A DNA stretch of 64,000 bases from Pyruvatibacter sp. (GCF_040219635.1 NZ_JAVJSC010000003.1:630501-694500), one strand, 5' to 3'; shown: positions 1 to 9,461, counted from the first letter of the stretch. Numbers and translations are program-made. Notes: generated by a model from the sequence alone, not told the origin.

Positions 1-1092
1 CCAAGCTGAGAGGTCAAGCTCGTCGATGCCAGCACCGGTAGCAACGCCGTTCACGAGAAGAGTACCAATGGCACCCGTGCCGCCAACTTCGTCGCGCTGT
101 GCTTCGGCATACTCAAGACCAAAAGTCCAGGGACCCGTGCCATACGTGGCGCCGAGGTTCCAGTGCTTTGTTTCTTCGAGAAGTGCACCCGTGTTGATTG
201 CTGCAATGCCGTCAGTTTCCTTTTCGGCATATGCACCGCCAACTGTGAAGCCAGCGAAACCAACGCTTGCACCCAGAGCCCAGTCTTCGACATCCGGCGT
301 GTTGAGCAGCGTGCCGTCAGCAGTGAGGTAAACACCGCTTACGCCAACATCAACGCCATTGAAGCCGTATTCCCAGGTCAGACCAGCTTCAAACACATTT
401 TCCCATGCGTTGTTGCCAGAGAACGGATCCTGTGTGGATTCGTCACCGGAGAGCTCTGTGGGCTCAGGTGTGTAAGACACACCTACCTGGAAGCCAGCAA
501 TGCGCGGCGTGAAGTAGATGATCTTTTCGTTGTCGCCGGAGAAATCGACGACCGTGTTGATGATGCCGCCGGAGTTCGGTGTCATCACGTTGTTGATACC
601 GAAGGTTGCGTCTGTGAACAGAGCAGGCATCGGGTCAAGGTCTGTGTCGTTGGCGAACGTTTCCAGGAACGGCGACGGAGCAACGATTGGCATCTGATCG
701 CCAATACCGTCCTGTGCACCGAACTGGAACTCACCGAAGGCGCCGCTCACCCAGAGGTAGGCTTCGTCCATGGTGTCGAACGCACCGGTTTCACCGGTTT
801 CAAGTTCGAACTTCACGCCAACTTCAATGCCGTTGTCGAGAGTGGTTGAACCCTTGAAGTGCACTTCCGATTCACGAGCGAAACGGATCGTGCGCTGGTC
901 AACGCCTGCACCAAGCGCAACAGGAAGACCCGTCGCACGGTTGATGCCTTCGCCTTCGTCGCTGTCAAAAGCAGCAGCGATACCGCCGACGAAATAACCG
1001 CCGACTGCAATGTTAATTTTATCAGCAGCCATAGCGGGCGCGGTCGCAAATGCGGCGGCCACCAGGGCTGTAGTTCCAAGAAGCTTCTTCAT
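1..1092 (-). CDS. Outer-membrane porin (Porin_4-like), C-terminus beyond window
   Basis: The minus-strand reading frame is open from an ATG at 1092 to the window edge (364 codons, no stop seen), so the 3' end is missing. The product begins with a Sec signal peptide (MKKLLGTTAL..., cleavage probably after APAMA at residue 22). The mature part is Gly-, Asp- and aromatic-rich with alternating amphipathic stretches such as VGVKFELETGE and FQFGAQDG, typical of alphaproteobacterial 16-strand beta-barrel porins (about 350-420 aa). It would form a diffusion channel in the outer membrane. GAGG lies upstream of the ATG. The gene faces away from DUF3576-leuS across a 547-base gap. Which solutes pass cannot be read from the sequence. 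Confidence 0.85.
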   Translation of the reverse strand, partial: MKKLLGTTALVAAAFATAPAMAADKINIAVGGYFVGGIAAAFDSDEGEGINRATGLPVALGAGVDQRTIRFARESEVHFKGSTTLDNGIEVGVKFELETGETGAFDTMDEAYLWVSGAFGEFQFGAQDGIGDQMPIVAPSPFLETFANDTDLDPMPALFTDATFGINNVMTPNSGGIINTVVDFSGDNEKIIYFTPRIAGFQVGVSYTPEPTELSGDESTQDPFSGNNAWENVFEAGLTWEYGFNGVDVGVSGVYLTADGTLLNTPDVEDWALGASVGFAGFTVGGAYAEKETDGIAAINTGALLEETKHWNLGATYGTGPWTFGLEYAEAQRDEVGGTGAIGTLLVNGVATGAGIDELDLSAW

Positions 1093-1639
1093 GTGTCCCT
1101 CACATTCGAAAAGAGGTGTGCTACAGAGCACGAGAACATGCCCAAACGGGACGATACTCGCCCCCCATGCTCGAATGGCAACCTCTGACATTGAACGGCC
1201 ATCGTCAAGCAAACAGAGGCCGCCGGAAGCTTGCGACCACCACAATGTGGCAAACCCGCCACAATTCCCTAACGAAGCGTTACCAAAACACCCTCTAAAA
1301 CCCGCAAACGCCCTGAACCGGCGGGAAATCGGAACGGACGAGCCGTCGCAGCATAGGCACGGGCGGGCGCATGGGCGCCATTTGCATGGCGGTCATCCCC
1401 TTGTCCGCGCCCGACTGTTGCATCTATGCCGCATCCCGCAGGGGGACGGTGAAGGCACCAGATGCGCGCTCAGCCGAGCGCCCCGGAAACCCGCCGCCCG
1501 TGGCGCTTGCTAACGACGGTTTTGGGTCGCTATAAGCGTTGCATATCAAAGTAGAGCGGTCGCGACTGCGGAAACACTGCCGCTCCGACCAGGGTTGAGA
1601 AACCAGCACACGATTTGCGCAAAAGGATTCTGTAAGGCT
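1093..1639. other. Non-coding divergent region, porin / DUF3576
   Basis: I see no convincing gene here; the short open frames lack ribosome sites and family likeness. The region must hold the porin promoter (minus) and the DUF3576 promoter (plus). At 1246-1263 a perfect 6-bp inverted repeat (TGTGGC ... GCCACA, loop 6) overlaps the palindrome CCACAATGTGG, so a regulator site upstream of the porin is possible. A TTGACG at about 1210 (minus) could be a -35 box, but no good -10 follows. Confidence 0.4.
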
Positions 1640-2185
1640 GTGACACATATCTTGAAGGTAGCGGCCCTGGCGGCGCTCAGTTTTGTCCTGGTTGCCTGCA
1701 GCGGTGTTGAATCCGAGCAACGCTACCCGACTGAAAAGCCGGGCGGCCAGAGCGACCCGTTTGGCCGCGCCGGTAACGAGCCGGGCATTTTCGGCGAAGG
1801 CGGGCTTTTCTCGCTTGGCCTGGGCGGCGACGACAGCGGCGGCGGCAACGGCATCGGCGTCAACAGTTTTCTGTGGCGCGCCTCTCTGGATACCACCTCC
1901 TTCATGCCCCTGTCTTCGGCAGACCCGTTTGGCGGTGTCATCATCACCGACTGGTACTCGGCCCCCGAAGCCCCCGGCGAGCGGTTCAAGATGACCATTT
2001 ACATTCTTGATACGCGGCTGCGCGCCGACGGCGTGAAGGTCTCTGTGTTCAAGCAGGCGCAATTGCCGGATGGCACAGGCTGGGCGGACGCTGCCGTTGC
2101 GCCGGGCACTGCCTCACAGCTTGAAAACGCCATCCTGACCCGTGCCCGCCAGTTGCGGATTGATACGCTCGCGGCGGAAGAGTAA
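1640..2185 (+). CDS. DUF3576 family lipoprotein
   Basis: The protein has a lipoprotein signal ending in the lipobox LVAC (Cys20 from this start), then a low-complexity Gly-rich stretch and a compact domain (FLWRASLDTTSF, GGVIITDWYS, RFKMTIYILD) that I recognise as the alphaproteobacterial DUF3576 family, usually encoded just upstream of leuS as here. Its function is unknown; an envelope role is inferred from the signal. I chose GTG 1640 because AAAAGGA lies about 12 bases upstream and it leaves a 20-residue signal. The in-frame TTG at 1595 gives a longer n-region and is the alternative. leuS starts 125 bases downstream and lptE follows, so all could be co-transcribed. Confidence 0.75.
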   Translation: MTHILKVAALAALSFVLVACSGVESEQRYPTEKPGGQSDPFGRAGNEPGIFGEGGLFSLGLGGDDSGGGNGIGVNSFLWRASLDTTSFMPLSSADPFGGVIITDWYSAPEAPGERFKMTIYILDTRLRADGVKVSVFKQAQLPDGTGWADAAVAPGTASQLENAILTRARQLRIDTLAAEE

Positions 2186-2310
2186 GAGCGGCGAGCCTAC
2201 ACCTGCGGCCGCAAACATCGATGCTTGTGCGCCCGCAAGGCCGGATGCATACCGCTTGTCCACCCTCTGCCCCGTCACTTCGTGTCTGCACCCAATCCGA
2301 GCCTGCATAA

Positions 2311-4956
2311 ATGACTGCTCCCACGCCCGACACACCCTCCGCAGCGCCGGACCGCTACAACCCCAAAACCGCTGAAGCCAAATGGCAGGCCGCGTGGGAC
2401 GCGAAGCGCGTTTTTGCGACACCCCCCGGGACCGACCCGCGCCCCAAATACTACGTGCTGGAAATGTTTCCCTATCCGTCCGGGCGCATTCACATGGGGC
2501 ACGTGCGCAACTACGCCATGGGCGACGTTGTGGCCCGCTACAAGCGCGCCCGCGGCTTTGCTGTTCTGCACCCCATGGGCTGGGACGCCTTCGGGATGCC
2601 TGCTGAAAACGCCGCAATGGAAAAAGGTGTCCACCCCAAAGGCTGGACCTATGACAACATCGCCGCCATGCGCGCGCAGCTCAAGGTCATGGGGCTGTCG
2701 CTGGACTGGGAGCGCGAGTTTGCCACCAGCGACCCCGCCTACTATCGCCACGAGCAGGCGCTGTTTCTGGACTTCCTGAATGCAGGCCTCGTCGAACGCC
2801 GCAATTCCACCGTCAACTGGGACCCGGTGGACAACACCGTGCTCGCCAACGAACAGGTGATTGACGGGCGCGGCTGGCGCTCAGGCGCACCCGTTGAGCA
2901 GCGCGAACTGACCCAGTGGTTTTTGAAGATTGCTGACTATGCCGAAGACCTGATCGCAGGCCTGGATACGCTGGACCGCTGGCCCGAAAAAGTCCGGCTG
3001 ATGCAAAAGAACTGGATCGGCAGGTCGCAGGGCGCGCGGGTGTTTTTTCCCCTCACGGGGGATAATCTGCATACGGATGAAAAGCTGGAGGTTTTTACCA
3101 CCCGCCCGGACACATTGTTCGGGGCGTCCTTCTGCGCCATCTCTCCGCAGCATCCGCTGGCACAGCGCCTGGCAAAAACCAACACCGCCGTTGCTGATTT
3201 TGCCGCCGACTGCGCTCGCGTCGGCACCAGCGAGGAAGCAATCGAGAAGGCTGAAAAGCGGGGGCTTGATACCGGTCTGACAGCGCAGCACCCGTTTATC
3301 GAGGGCAAGCATCTGCCGGTGTATATCGCCAACTTCGTGCTGATGGACTACGGCACCGGGGCGATCTTTGGGTGCCCTGCACACGACCAGCGCGACCTTG
3401 ATTTTGCCCGAAAATATGATCTGCCGGTAACAGCCGTTGTAGCTCCCGCCGACAAGGCGGGCGATGCTGCGTTTGCAGCGGAACTCGAAGCCGGAACGGA
3501 CGCTTTTACCGGCGATGGCGTGGCCATCAACTCCGGTTTTCTCAACGGGCTGGCGGTTGATGCCGCCAAAGCCCGCGCCATAGAGGCATTGGAAAACGCA
3601 GGCCTTGGCACCGGCACCGTCAATTATCGCCTGCGTGACTGGGGCATATCGCGCCAGCGCTACTGGGGCTGCCCGATTCCGGTCATTCACTGCGAGGCAT
3701 GTGGCGTTGTGCCGGTGCCGCGCGCCGACCTTCCGGTGACGCTGCCCGAAGACGTGACCTTTGACGTGCCCGGCAACCCGCTTGATCGGCACCCCACCTG
3801 GAAAAACGTGGACTGCCCCACCTGCGGCAAGCCTGCCCGCCGCGAGACCGACACGTTTGATACATTCGTTGACTCGTCCTGGTACTTCGCCCGCTTCACA
3901 GCACCGGATGCGGACACCCCGACAGATATTGATGCCGCCAATGCGTGGCTGCCGGTAGATCAATATATTGGCGGCATCGAGCACGCGATTTTGCATCTGC
4001 TGTATGCGCGGTTTTTTACCCGCGCCATGCACAAGACCGGGCATGTGGATGTAACGGAGCCGTTCGCCGGGTTGTTTACCCAGGGCATGGTCAACCATGA
4101 GACCTACCGGGCTGCTGACGGCACCTGGCTGTCGCCCACCCAGGTGAGCTTTCAAACCATCGACGGCAAACGTATTGCGACGAACCCGGCCACGGGTGAG
4201 GCAGTGACCATCGGCAGTGTCGAAAAAATGTCGAAGTCGAAAAAGAACACCATCGACCCGACAGACATCATCGCTGAATACGGTGCCGACACCGCCCGCT
4301 TCTTCATGCTGTCAGACAGCCCGCCCGAACGCGATGTGGAGTGGACAGAGGCCGGTGTCGATGGCGCATGGCGGTTTACGCAGCGCCTTTGGCGTGCCGT
4401 CACCGGTCAGCTTGCGGCGATGGCACACCTTGATGCGCCAATCCCGAATGATTTCGATGACCATGCGATGGCACTGCGCAAGGAGACCCACAAAGCCATT
4501 CAGGGTGTAACCGAAGGCATTGAGAGTTTTCGGTTCAACAGCGCTGTCGCCCGGCTGTATGAGCTTGTGAATGCGCTGGTGGCCTTCAAGCCTCGCCGCG
4601 GCAACGCCGCTGATGGGTTTGCATTGCGCGAAGCAAGCGAAGCGTTGGTGCGGTTGGCGGCTCCCATGATCCCGCATCTGGCCGAAGAGGCTTGGGCGCA
4701 GCTGGGCCACAGCGAGCTGTTGGTCAACACGCCCTGGCCCGAAGCAGATACAGCGCTGCTCGTAGAAGACACGGTAACGCTGGCCGTACAGGTCAACGGC
4801 AAGCGCCGCGACGAGCTGACAGTTGCGCGCGATGCGGATCAGCCTAGTATCGAACAGGCTGCGCTGGCACTTGAGAAAGTGCAAAAGGCTCTGGACGGTA
4901 AACAGGTGCGGAAAATCATCGTCGTGCCCGGGCGTATCGTCAACGTGGTTGGATAA
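2311..4956 (+). CDS. leuS: Leucyl-tRNA synthetase
   Basis: Class I aminoacyl-tRNA synthetase that charges tRNA-Leu with leucine in the cytoplasm. The 881-residue length is normal. The HIGH signature is present as HMGH (residues 61-64, in PYPSGRIHMGH) and the KMSKS loop as KMSKS (639-643). Between them lies the CP1 editing domain (TTRPDTLFGASF, the threonine-rich editing motif, and DYGTGAIFGCPAHDQRD with its editing Asp). The anticodon-binding and C-terminal domains are complete. lptE begins 39 bases after the stop and holA follows, a classic alphaproteobacterial order. Confidence 0.98.
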   Translation: MTAPTPDTPSAAPDRYNPKTAEAKWQAAWDAKRVFATPPGTDPRPKYYVLEMFPYPSGRIHMGHVRNYAMGDVVARYKRARGFAVLHPMGWDAFGMPAENAAMEKGVHPKGWTYDNIAAMRAQLKVMGLSLDWEREFATSDPAYYRHEQALFLDFLNAGLVERRNSTVNWDPVDNTVLANEQVIDGRGWRSGAPVEQRELTQWFLKIADYAEDLIAGLDTLDRWPEKVRLMQKNWIGRSQGARVFFPLTGDNLHTDEKLEVFTTRPDTLFGASFCAISPQHPLAQRLAKTNTAVADFAADCARVGTSEEAIEKAEKRGLDTGLTAQHPFIEGKHLPVYIANFVLMDYGTGAIFGCPAHDQRDLDFARKYDLPVTAVVAPADKAGDAAFAAELEAGTDAFTGDGVAINSGFLNGLAVDAAKARAIEALENAGLGTGTVNYRLRDWGISRQRYWGCPIPVIHCEACGVVPVPRADLPVTLPEDVTFDVPGNPLDRHPTWKNVDCPTCGKPARRETDTFDTFVDSSWYFARFTAPDADTPTDIDAANAWLPVDQYIGGIEHAILHLLYARFFTRAMHKTGHVDVTEPFAGLFTQGMVNHETYRAADGTWLSPTQVSFQTIDGKRIATNPATGEAVTIGSVEKMSKSKKNTIDPTDIIAEYGADTARFFMLSDSPPERDVEWTEAGVDGAWRFTQRLWRAVTGQLAAMAHLDAPIPNDFDDHAMALRKETHKAIQGVTEGIESFRFNSAVARLYELVNALVAFKPRRGNAADGFALREASEALVRLAAPMIPHLAEEAWAQLGHSELLVNTPWPEADTALLVEDTVTLAVQVNGKRRDELTVARDADQPSIEQAALALEKVQKALDGKQVRKIIVVPGRIVNVVG

Positions 4957-4995
4957 GCTGCACAAACCACATTGAAACGGAAGACAGGGATACAG

Positions 4996-5748
4996 ATGCA
5001 CCGATCCGGCGGTTTTGTTTTCGCACTTGCAGCCTCGCTTTTGCTGGCGGCGTGTTCTTTCAGGCCGTTATATGGCAGCGACCAGCAGGGCACAGCGGCA
5101 CGCGAAGGTAGCGCCGACATCATGATTTCAGCCATTGGCGACAACCGGGTAGGTCAGCAGCTTCGCAACGGCCTTATCGACCGCCTCACCCCGCGCGGCC
5201 AGTCGGCCAGCGCCGCCTACCGGCTTGATGTCGCAATCACCGATGTGCTCGCTGATCTCCTGGTGCAGGAAGACTCAACCGTGCTGCGCCGGAACTACCG
5301 CCTGACAGCGACCTACCGTCTGATTGAGGTCGCAACCGGCGAGCAGGTGTTCAGCGCACAAACCACCCGAACCGCAGCGCTCAACCGCCTTGATTCGGAA
5401 TACGCCAACGTCATAGCCCAACGCGACGCCGAAGAACGCGCAGCAGACGCTGTTGCTTCTGTCATCGCTCAACGTCTCGGCATTGCCTTGTCGCAGCTTG
5501 CGTCACCTGAAAACCGCCGCAAGGCAGCACTGCGCGAAGCGGCTATTGTTCAGCAGGCACCAGCGCCCCGCGCAACACCGCCGCAACCTGCCGAGTTTCC
5601 CCTTTCTGCTCCCCGATCTGATCCGGCGCCCGCGCCTGATCCCATCGCAGCACCAGTCGCAGCGCCAGTTGTGGAGCCCGTTTCGGCAACGCGTCAAACA
5701 AGCGATCAGCGCTTTCCGGACCCCGTGGCTATTGAGCCCGGCCAATAG
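4996..5748 (+). CDS. lptE: LPS-assembly lipoprotein LptE
   Basis: Lipoprotein that plugs and helps assemble the outer-membrane LptD translocon, which inserts lipopolysaccharide. The signal peptide ends in the lipobox LAAC (Cys20), followed by SFRPLYG, a hallmark of LptE. The LptE domain spans roughly residues 20-165 (VGQQLRNGLIDRLTP, YRLTATYRL, DAVASVIAQRL). A Pro/Ala-rich tail of about 75 residues follows, so at 250 aa the protein is longer than the usual 160-200. ATG 4996 is chosen because AGGGA lies 5 bases upstream and the signal begins there; TTG 4972 is possible. It sits between leuS and holA, 29 bases before the latter. Confidence 0.9.
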   Translation: MHRSGGFVFALAASLLLAACSFRPLYGSDQQGTAAREGSADIMISAIGDNRVGQQLRNGLIDRLTPRGQSASAAYRLDVAITDVLADLLVQEDSTVLRRNYRLTATYRLIEVATGEQVFSAQTTRTAALNRLDSEYANVIAQRDAEERAADAVASVIAQRLGIALSQLASPENRRKAALREAAIVQQAPAPRATPPQPAEFPLSAPRSDPAPAPDPIAAPVAAPVVEPVSATRQTSDQRFPDPVAIEPGQ

Positions 5749-5777
5749 ACTTTGGCAGAACCGGACGCTGCACTGGC

Positions 5778-6806
5778 ATGAAGCTGAAACCCGCCGAGAT
5801 AGACCGCTTCATCAAAAGCCCGCCTGATACAGTAAGAGCCGCGCTGATTTACGGTCCGGACCTTGGCCTTGTGCGCGAGCGTGCGCGGGCATTGCTCAAC
5901 GCCCTGACAGACACGCCGGACGATCCCTTCAGTGTAGCTGACGTGGAAGAACAGACCCTGAAGGGAGACCCGGCCCGCCTTGCCGATGAGGCAGGTGCTG
6001 TGGCGATGTTCGGTGGCAGGCGTGTTGTGCGGGTACGTGACGCGGGCGAGGCCGCGGCAAAATCATTGGACGGCTATTTGAAACTGCCCGGCGACGGCTT
6101 TGTTATTCTTGAGGCAGGCGACCTTGCGCCCAGATCAGCACTGCGCAAGCTGACCGAAGCATCAAAGCAGGCGGCAGCCCTGCCCTGTTATTCTGACACC
6201 ACGGAGAACCTTGAGCGCCTCGCCGCATCGATGATCCGCGAGGCAGGGCTCCAGATTGATGCGCCGGTGCTTTCCACACTTGTTGAGCAACTGGGCGCTG
6301 ACCGGCAGCTGTCGCGCAATGAAATTGAAAAACTCATTCTCTACAAGGGCGGCGAAAGCCCCGTGACGCTTGACGACATCGCCGCCAGTGTCGGCGGGGC
6401 GGATGGACGCGGCCTTGATGACGCCATCGACAGTGCGGCAGGCGGCGACATGCAGGCGTTTGACGCCAACTTCGCGAGGCTCATTGAGGCGGGCATGGCC
6501 CCAGACCGAATAATCCGTACACTGACAATGCACATGCAGCGGCTGCATCTGGTGTTGGGCCGCGTCGAGCGCGGCGGGCGACTGGACGAGATCGTTCGGT
6601 CGCTGCGCCCGCCGCTGCATTTTTCGCGGCAGCCAGCATTGCGCCGACAATGCGCGGTGTGGTCAAGGCGACGGCTGGATGGTGCCCTTGCAATGCTGGC
6701 AGATGCCGAAGCGCAATGCCGGGGTGCCGGACCGCTCTCACAGGCCGTGGTGGCGCGCGCCATGATGAGCATCGCCCACGCGGCCGCCGCAGGTCGCCGG
6801 GGTTAA
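5778..6806 (+). CDS. holA: DNA polymerase III subunit delta
   Basis: The delta subunit opens the beta sliding clamp within the clamp-loader complex during replication. The 342-residue length matches the family. The start MKLKPAEIDRFIKSP and the AALIYGPDLGLVRERA segment fit the degenerate P-loop domain of alphaproteobacterial HolA. ADRQLSRNEIEKLILY (about residues 175-190) is the conserved central signature, and the C-terminal helical domain ends in AMMSIAHAAAAGRRG. It ends 29 bases from the convergent parB stop. No clear terminator is visible between the two. Confidence 0.95.
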   Translation: MKLKPAEIDRFIKSPPDTVRAALIYGPDLGLVRERARALLNALTDTPDDPFSVADVEEQTLKGDPARLADEAGAVAMFGGRRVVRVRDAGEAAAKSLDGYLKLPGDGFVILEAGDLAPRSALRKLTEASKQAAALPCYSDTTENLERLAASMIREAGLQIDAPVLSTLVEQLGADRQLSRNEIEKLILYKGGESPVTLDDIAASVGGADGRGLDDAIDSAAGGDMQAFDANFARLIEAGMAPDRIIRTLTMHMQRLHLVLGRVERGGRLDEIVRSLRPPLHFSRQPALRRQCAVWSRRRLDGALAMLADAEAQCRGAGPLSQAVVARAMMSIAHAAAAGRRG

Positions 6807-6834
6807 ATCAGACACCACAAAGACACGGCGCGGC

Positions 6835-7740
6835 CTAGATCTTGCCGTGCGCCAGACGGCGGCAGATTTCATCAAGCTGCTCAAGCGTCCTGTATGACAC
6901 CGACAAGGTGCCACCCTTGTCGCCCTTGTGATCAATCGACACCGCCAGACCGAGGGCATCGGTGATATTGCGCTCCAGCGATTTTGTGTCGGCATCCTTG
7001 GGCCGCTTCGCCGCTGAAGACTTGCCACCCCCCTTCGGCGCATCAGCCAGAGGAGCCTTGCCCAAAGCCTCAGCCTCACGCACCGACAGCCCGTCAGCAA
7101 TAATCTGCTTGGCAAGTGCAACTGCGTTGTCATGCCCCATGATGGCGCGCGCATGACCTGCCGTGAGGTCGCCGGACGCCACAAATCCACGCACTTTTTT
7201 CGGCAGCGTCAAAAGCCGCAACGTGTTGGCCACATGGCTGCGGCTCTTGCCAATGAGTTTTGACACATCCGCCTGGGTATATTTGAACTCGTCCATCAGC
7301 CGGTCATAACCATCAGCCTCTTCAATGGGGTTGAGGTCGGCGCGCTGCACATTCTCGATGATGGCAATTTCAAGCGTCTCGGCATCGGTGAGGTCGCGGA
7401 CCGTCACCGGCACCCGGTCCAGCTTCGCTGCCTGCGCCGCCCGCCAGCGCCGCTCGCCGGCAACAATCTCGAACGAATTGGTGGCGCCCGAAACCGGCCG
7501 CACGACGATGGGCTGCAATACACCCTTCTGCGCAACGGAAGCTGTCAGGTCGGCCAGATCATCCGCCGTGAACGTGCGGCGCGGCTGAAAAGGGTTGGGC
7601 CGCAGAAACTCGATGGGCACCGTATTGGGACTGATCTTGGCAGCGGGCGCACCAGCCCCCGTAGTGTTCGTCGGTTCGTCGCCGATCAGCGCTGCAAGTC
7701 CGCGCCCAAGCCCCCGCCGTTTACCTTCATCTGCCGCCAT
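6835..7740 (-). CDS. parB: Chromosome-partitioning protein ParB
   Basis: Binds parS sites, spreads as a CTP-dependent clamp and works with ParA to segregate the origin region. The N-terminal CTPase domain shows IVAGERRWRAAQ (GERRWR, residues 95-100) and LNPIEEADGY. The central helix-turn-helix is YTQADVSKLIGKSRSHVANTLRLL, and the C-terminal dimerisation domain ends GTLSVSYRTLEQLDEICRRL (last 20 residues shown). The length of 301 aa is typical. It lies 99 bases after parA, with AGGAAA upstream of the ATG and a small hairpin (GCACCT GAG AGGTGC, 7766-7780) between the genes. Two perfect parS targets lie 1.6 and 3.7 kb away in the same locus. Confidence 0.97.
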   Translation of the reverse strand: MAADEGKRRGLGRGLAALIGDEPTNTTGAGAPAAKISPNTVPIEFLRPNPFQPRRTFTADDLADLTASVAQKGVLQPIVVRPVSGATNSFEIVAGERRWRAAQAAKLDRVPVTVRDLTDAETLEIAIIENVQRADLNPIEEADGYDRLMDEFKYTQADVSKLIGKSRSHVANTLRLLTLPKKVRGFVASGDLTAGHARAIMGHDNAVALAKQIIADGLSVREAEALGKAPLADAPKGGGKSSAAKRPKDADTKSLERNITDALGLAVSIDHKGDKGGTLSVSYRTLEQLDEICRRLAHGKI

Positions 7741-7839
7741 TTTCCTGAACTTTCTGTTGTTGTAGGCACCTGAGAGGTGCGGGCACTACCTGGCCCTACT
7801 TTTGGGGTGTTGCGTTGCTGACGACCGATCAAAACCGGG

Positions 7840-8772
7840 TCAGGCAGCGGCGTGACGAATGTCCCGCTCACGCTGGATCAACTCGGAAGCGAGCTTCATG
7901 TATGCCTTCGAGCCCGCGCATTTGTAGTCATAGACCAGCGCCGGCTTGCCGAAGCTCGGCGCCTCGGAAATGCGCACATTGCGCGGAATGACCGTGCGAT
8001 ACACCTTGTCGCCCATGTGCGCACGAACGTCTGCCGCCACCTGGTCCGACAGATTGTTCCGCTTATCAAACATTGTCAGCACAATGCCCTGGATTTCCAG
8101 ATCCGGGTTCAGGCTGGCCTTCACCCGGTCCACCGTCCGCAGCAACTGGCTCAACCCTTCAAGGGCAAAAAACTCGCACTGCAGCGGAACCAGAATGGCA
8201 TCTGCTGCGACCATGGCATTGATGGTCAAAAGATTGAGCGACGGCGGGCAGTCAACCAGCACATAAGAGTAGGCGCGACCGGCATCCGATCGGGTGAAAG
8301 CATCCAGCGCATCGTTCAACCGATGTGAGCGGTGATCAAAATCAGCCAGCTCAAGCTCAGCCCCCAGAAGATCCATTGTCGAGGCCACCAAAGACAGCCC
8401 CGGAACGGATGTATCAATCACAGCGTCGGCCAACTCGGCATCGCCAACCAGCACGTCATAAGCCGACACCGGTCGCTCATCGCGATCAACCCCAAGACCG
8501 GTGGACGCATTTCCCTGCGGATCAAGATCAACGATCAAAACCCGCTCGCCGACGGCAGCCAGCGCGGTGCCCAGATTGATGGCGGTGGTGGTTTTGCCGA
8601 CACCGCCCTTCTGGTTGGCCAGCACCAATACGCGAGGCTGCGACGGCGCAACGGCGGCACGAATGGCAGAGAGGTCAATCAGATCCTTTGCCGGGGCAGA
8701 CGCACCCGCCTTGCCGGACGCGTCATCGGGCGACTTGCGATCTTTATGCTTTGACTTCTTGTGGGCGGACAC
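7840..8772 (-). CDS. parA: Chromosome-partitioning ATPase ParA
   Basis: Walker-type ATPase that pulls ParB-parS complexes across the nucleoid. The deviant Walker A motif KGGVGKTT is at residues 55-62, Walker A' VLIVDLDPQGNAS follows, and Walker B is YVLVDCPPSLNLLT. About 45 Lys/Ser/Asp-rich residues precede the ATPase core, an extension found in several alphaproteobacterial ParA proteins. I chose GTG 8772 because GAGGAG lies 8 bases upstream; TTG 8787 is in the same frame but overlaps that Shine-Dalgarno site. The start lies inside the end of rsmG (29-base overlap), so rsmG, parA and parB probably form one operon. Confidence 0.95.
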   Translation of the reverse strand: MSAHKKSKHKDRKSPDDASGKAGASAPAKDLIDLSAIRAAVAPSQPRVLVLANQKGGVGKTTTAINLGTALAAVGERVLIVDLDPQGNASTGLGVDRDERPVSAYDVLVGDAELADAVIDTSVPGLSLVASTMDLLGAELELADFDHRSHRLNDALDAFTRSDAGRAYSYVLVDCPPSLNLLTINAMVAADAILVPLQCEFFALEGLSQLLRTVDRVKASLNPDLEIQGIVLTMFDKRNNLSDQVAADVRAHMGDKVYRTVIPRNVRISEAPSFGKPALVYDYKCAGSKAYMKLASELIQRERDIRHAAA

Positions 8773-9409
8773 GGGCAAGCTCCTCAAGCTTTAGTATGAC
8801 CCCGTCGCCGGACGTATGGCTTGGGATATTGGACGCTTTAATCGTCCACCATTTTGACGCCTCGGTCAATTCCAACCCTACATCTCGGCCCTTTGGAAAC
8901 AGACCCACACTATGTTGTGTCCAAAAAGGCTCAATCATCTCCAGGAGCTTCGGGAGGGGTGCCAGTGCACGGGCGGAAATCACCTGCAGCCCTGCAGGCG
9001 GCAGGGCTGCAAGTTCGGCCGCAGCACTACCTGCGCGCATCGCCATTACACGGGCGGGCGCGCCGGTCTGCGCAATGACCGTTTGCAGGAATGCACATTT
9101 GCGGGTGTCGCTCTCAACAAGCACAACCTCCGCACGCGGATCAATCTCCGCGAGCATGATCGCGATCACCAGACCGGGAAAGCCTGCCCCGCTTCCAATA
9201 TCCAGCCAGCGTTCAACGCCTTGCGGTGCCAGCGCCAGCAACTGCGCGGAGTCGGCAAAATGCCGCTCCCAGGCCTGCTCAATGGTGGAAGGCGACACGA
9301 GGTTGATCGTGCCCTGCCACTTTACCAGCAGAGCATGGTAGGCGCGCAGGCGTTCGCGTGTTTCACGTGAAACAGCCCCCAGGCCGCAAACAGATTCCAA
9401 GTCAGTCAC
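8744..9409 (-). CDS. rsmG: 16S rRNA (guanine-N7) methyltransferase RsmG
   Basis: SAM-dependent enzyme that methylates 16S rRNA near the 530 loop (G527 in E. coli). The SAM-binding motif I is LDIGSGAGFPGLV (residues 69-81), followed by EVVLVESDTRKCAFL. The size of 221 aa fits the family. The open frame extends upstream to 9778, but there it only shadows mnmG; GTG 9409, preceded by AAAGG, gives the family-length protein. Codons near the start contain parS site 1 (9359-9374), so the palindrome is embedded in the coding sequence. mnmG lies upstream and parA overlaps downstream. Confidence 0.93.
   Translation of the reverse strand: MTDLESVCGLGAVSRETRERLRAYHALLVKWQGTINLVSPSTIEQAWERHFADSAQLLALAPQGVERWLDIGSGAGFPGLVIAIMLAEIDPRAEVVLVESDTRKCAFLQTVIAQTGAPARVMAMRAGSAAAELAALPPAGLQVISARALAPLPKLLEMIEPFWTQHSVGLFPKGRDVGLELTEASKWWTIKASNIPSHTSGDGVILKLEELARVRPQEVKA
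9359..9374. promoter_or_regulatory. parS: parS centromere site 1 (perfect 16-bp palindrome)
   Basis: TGTTTCACGTGAAACA is the exact bacterial parS consensus. It lies inside the 5' part of rsmG, 1.6 kb from parB. ParB should load here. It is one of two perfect copies I found in the window. Confidence 0.95.
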
Positions 9410-9419
9410 TTGCAGACCT

Positions 9420-9428
9420 TTATCCACA
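9420..9428 (+). promoter_or_regulatory. DnaA box upstream of rsmG
   Basis: TTATCCACA matches the strict DnaA-box consensus 9/9. It sits in the 52-base gap between mnmG and rsmG, 45 bases from parS site 1. Confidence 0.6.
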
Positions 9429-9461
9429 GGAAATGCAGCGAAGGCAGCGCCCAGGCAGCAC

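Noticed and set aside
2881..4155. 424-codon minus-strand open frame
   Set aside because: Lies wholly antisense to leuS, which has all class I motifs; long antisense frames are common in GC-rich DNA.
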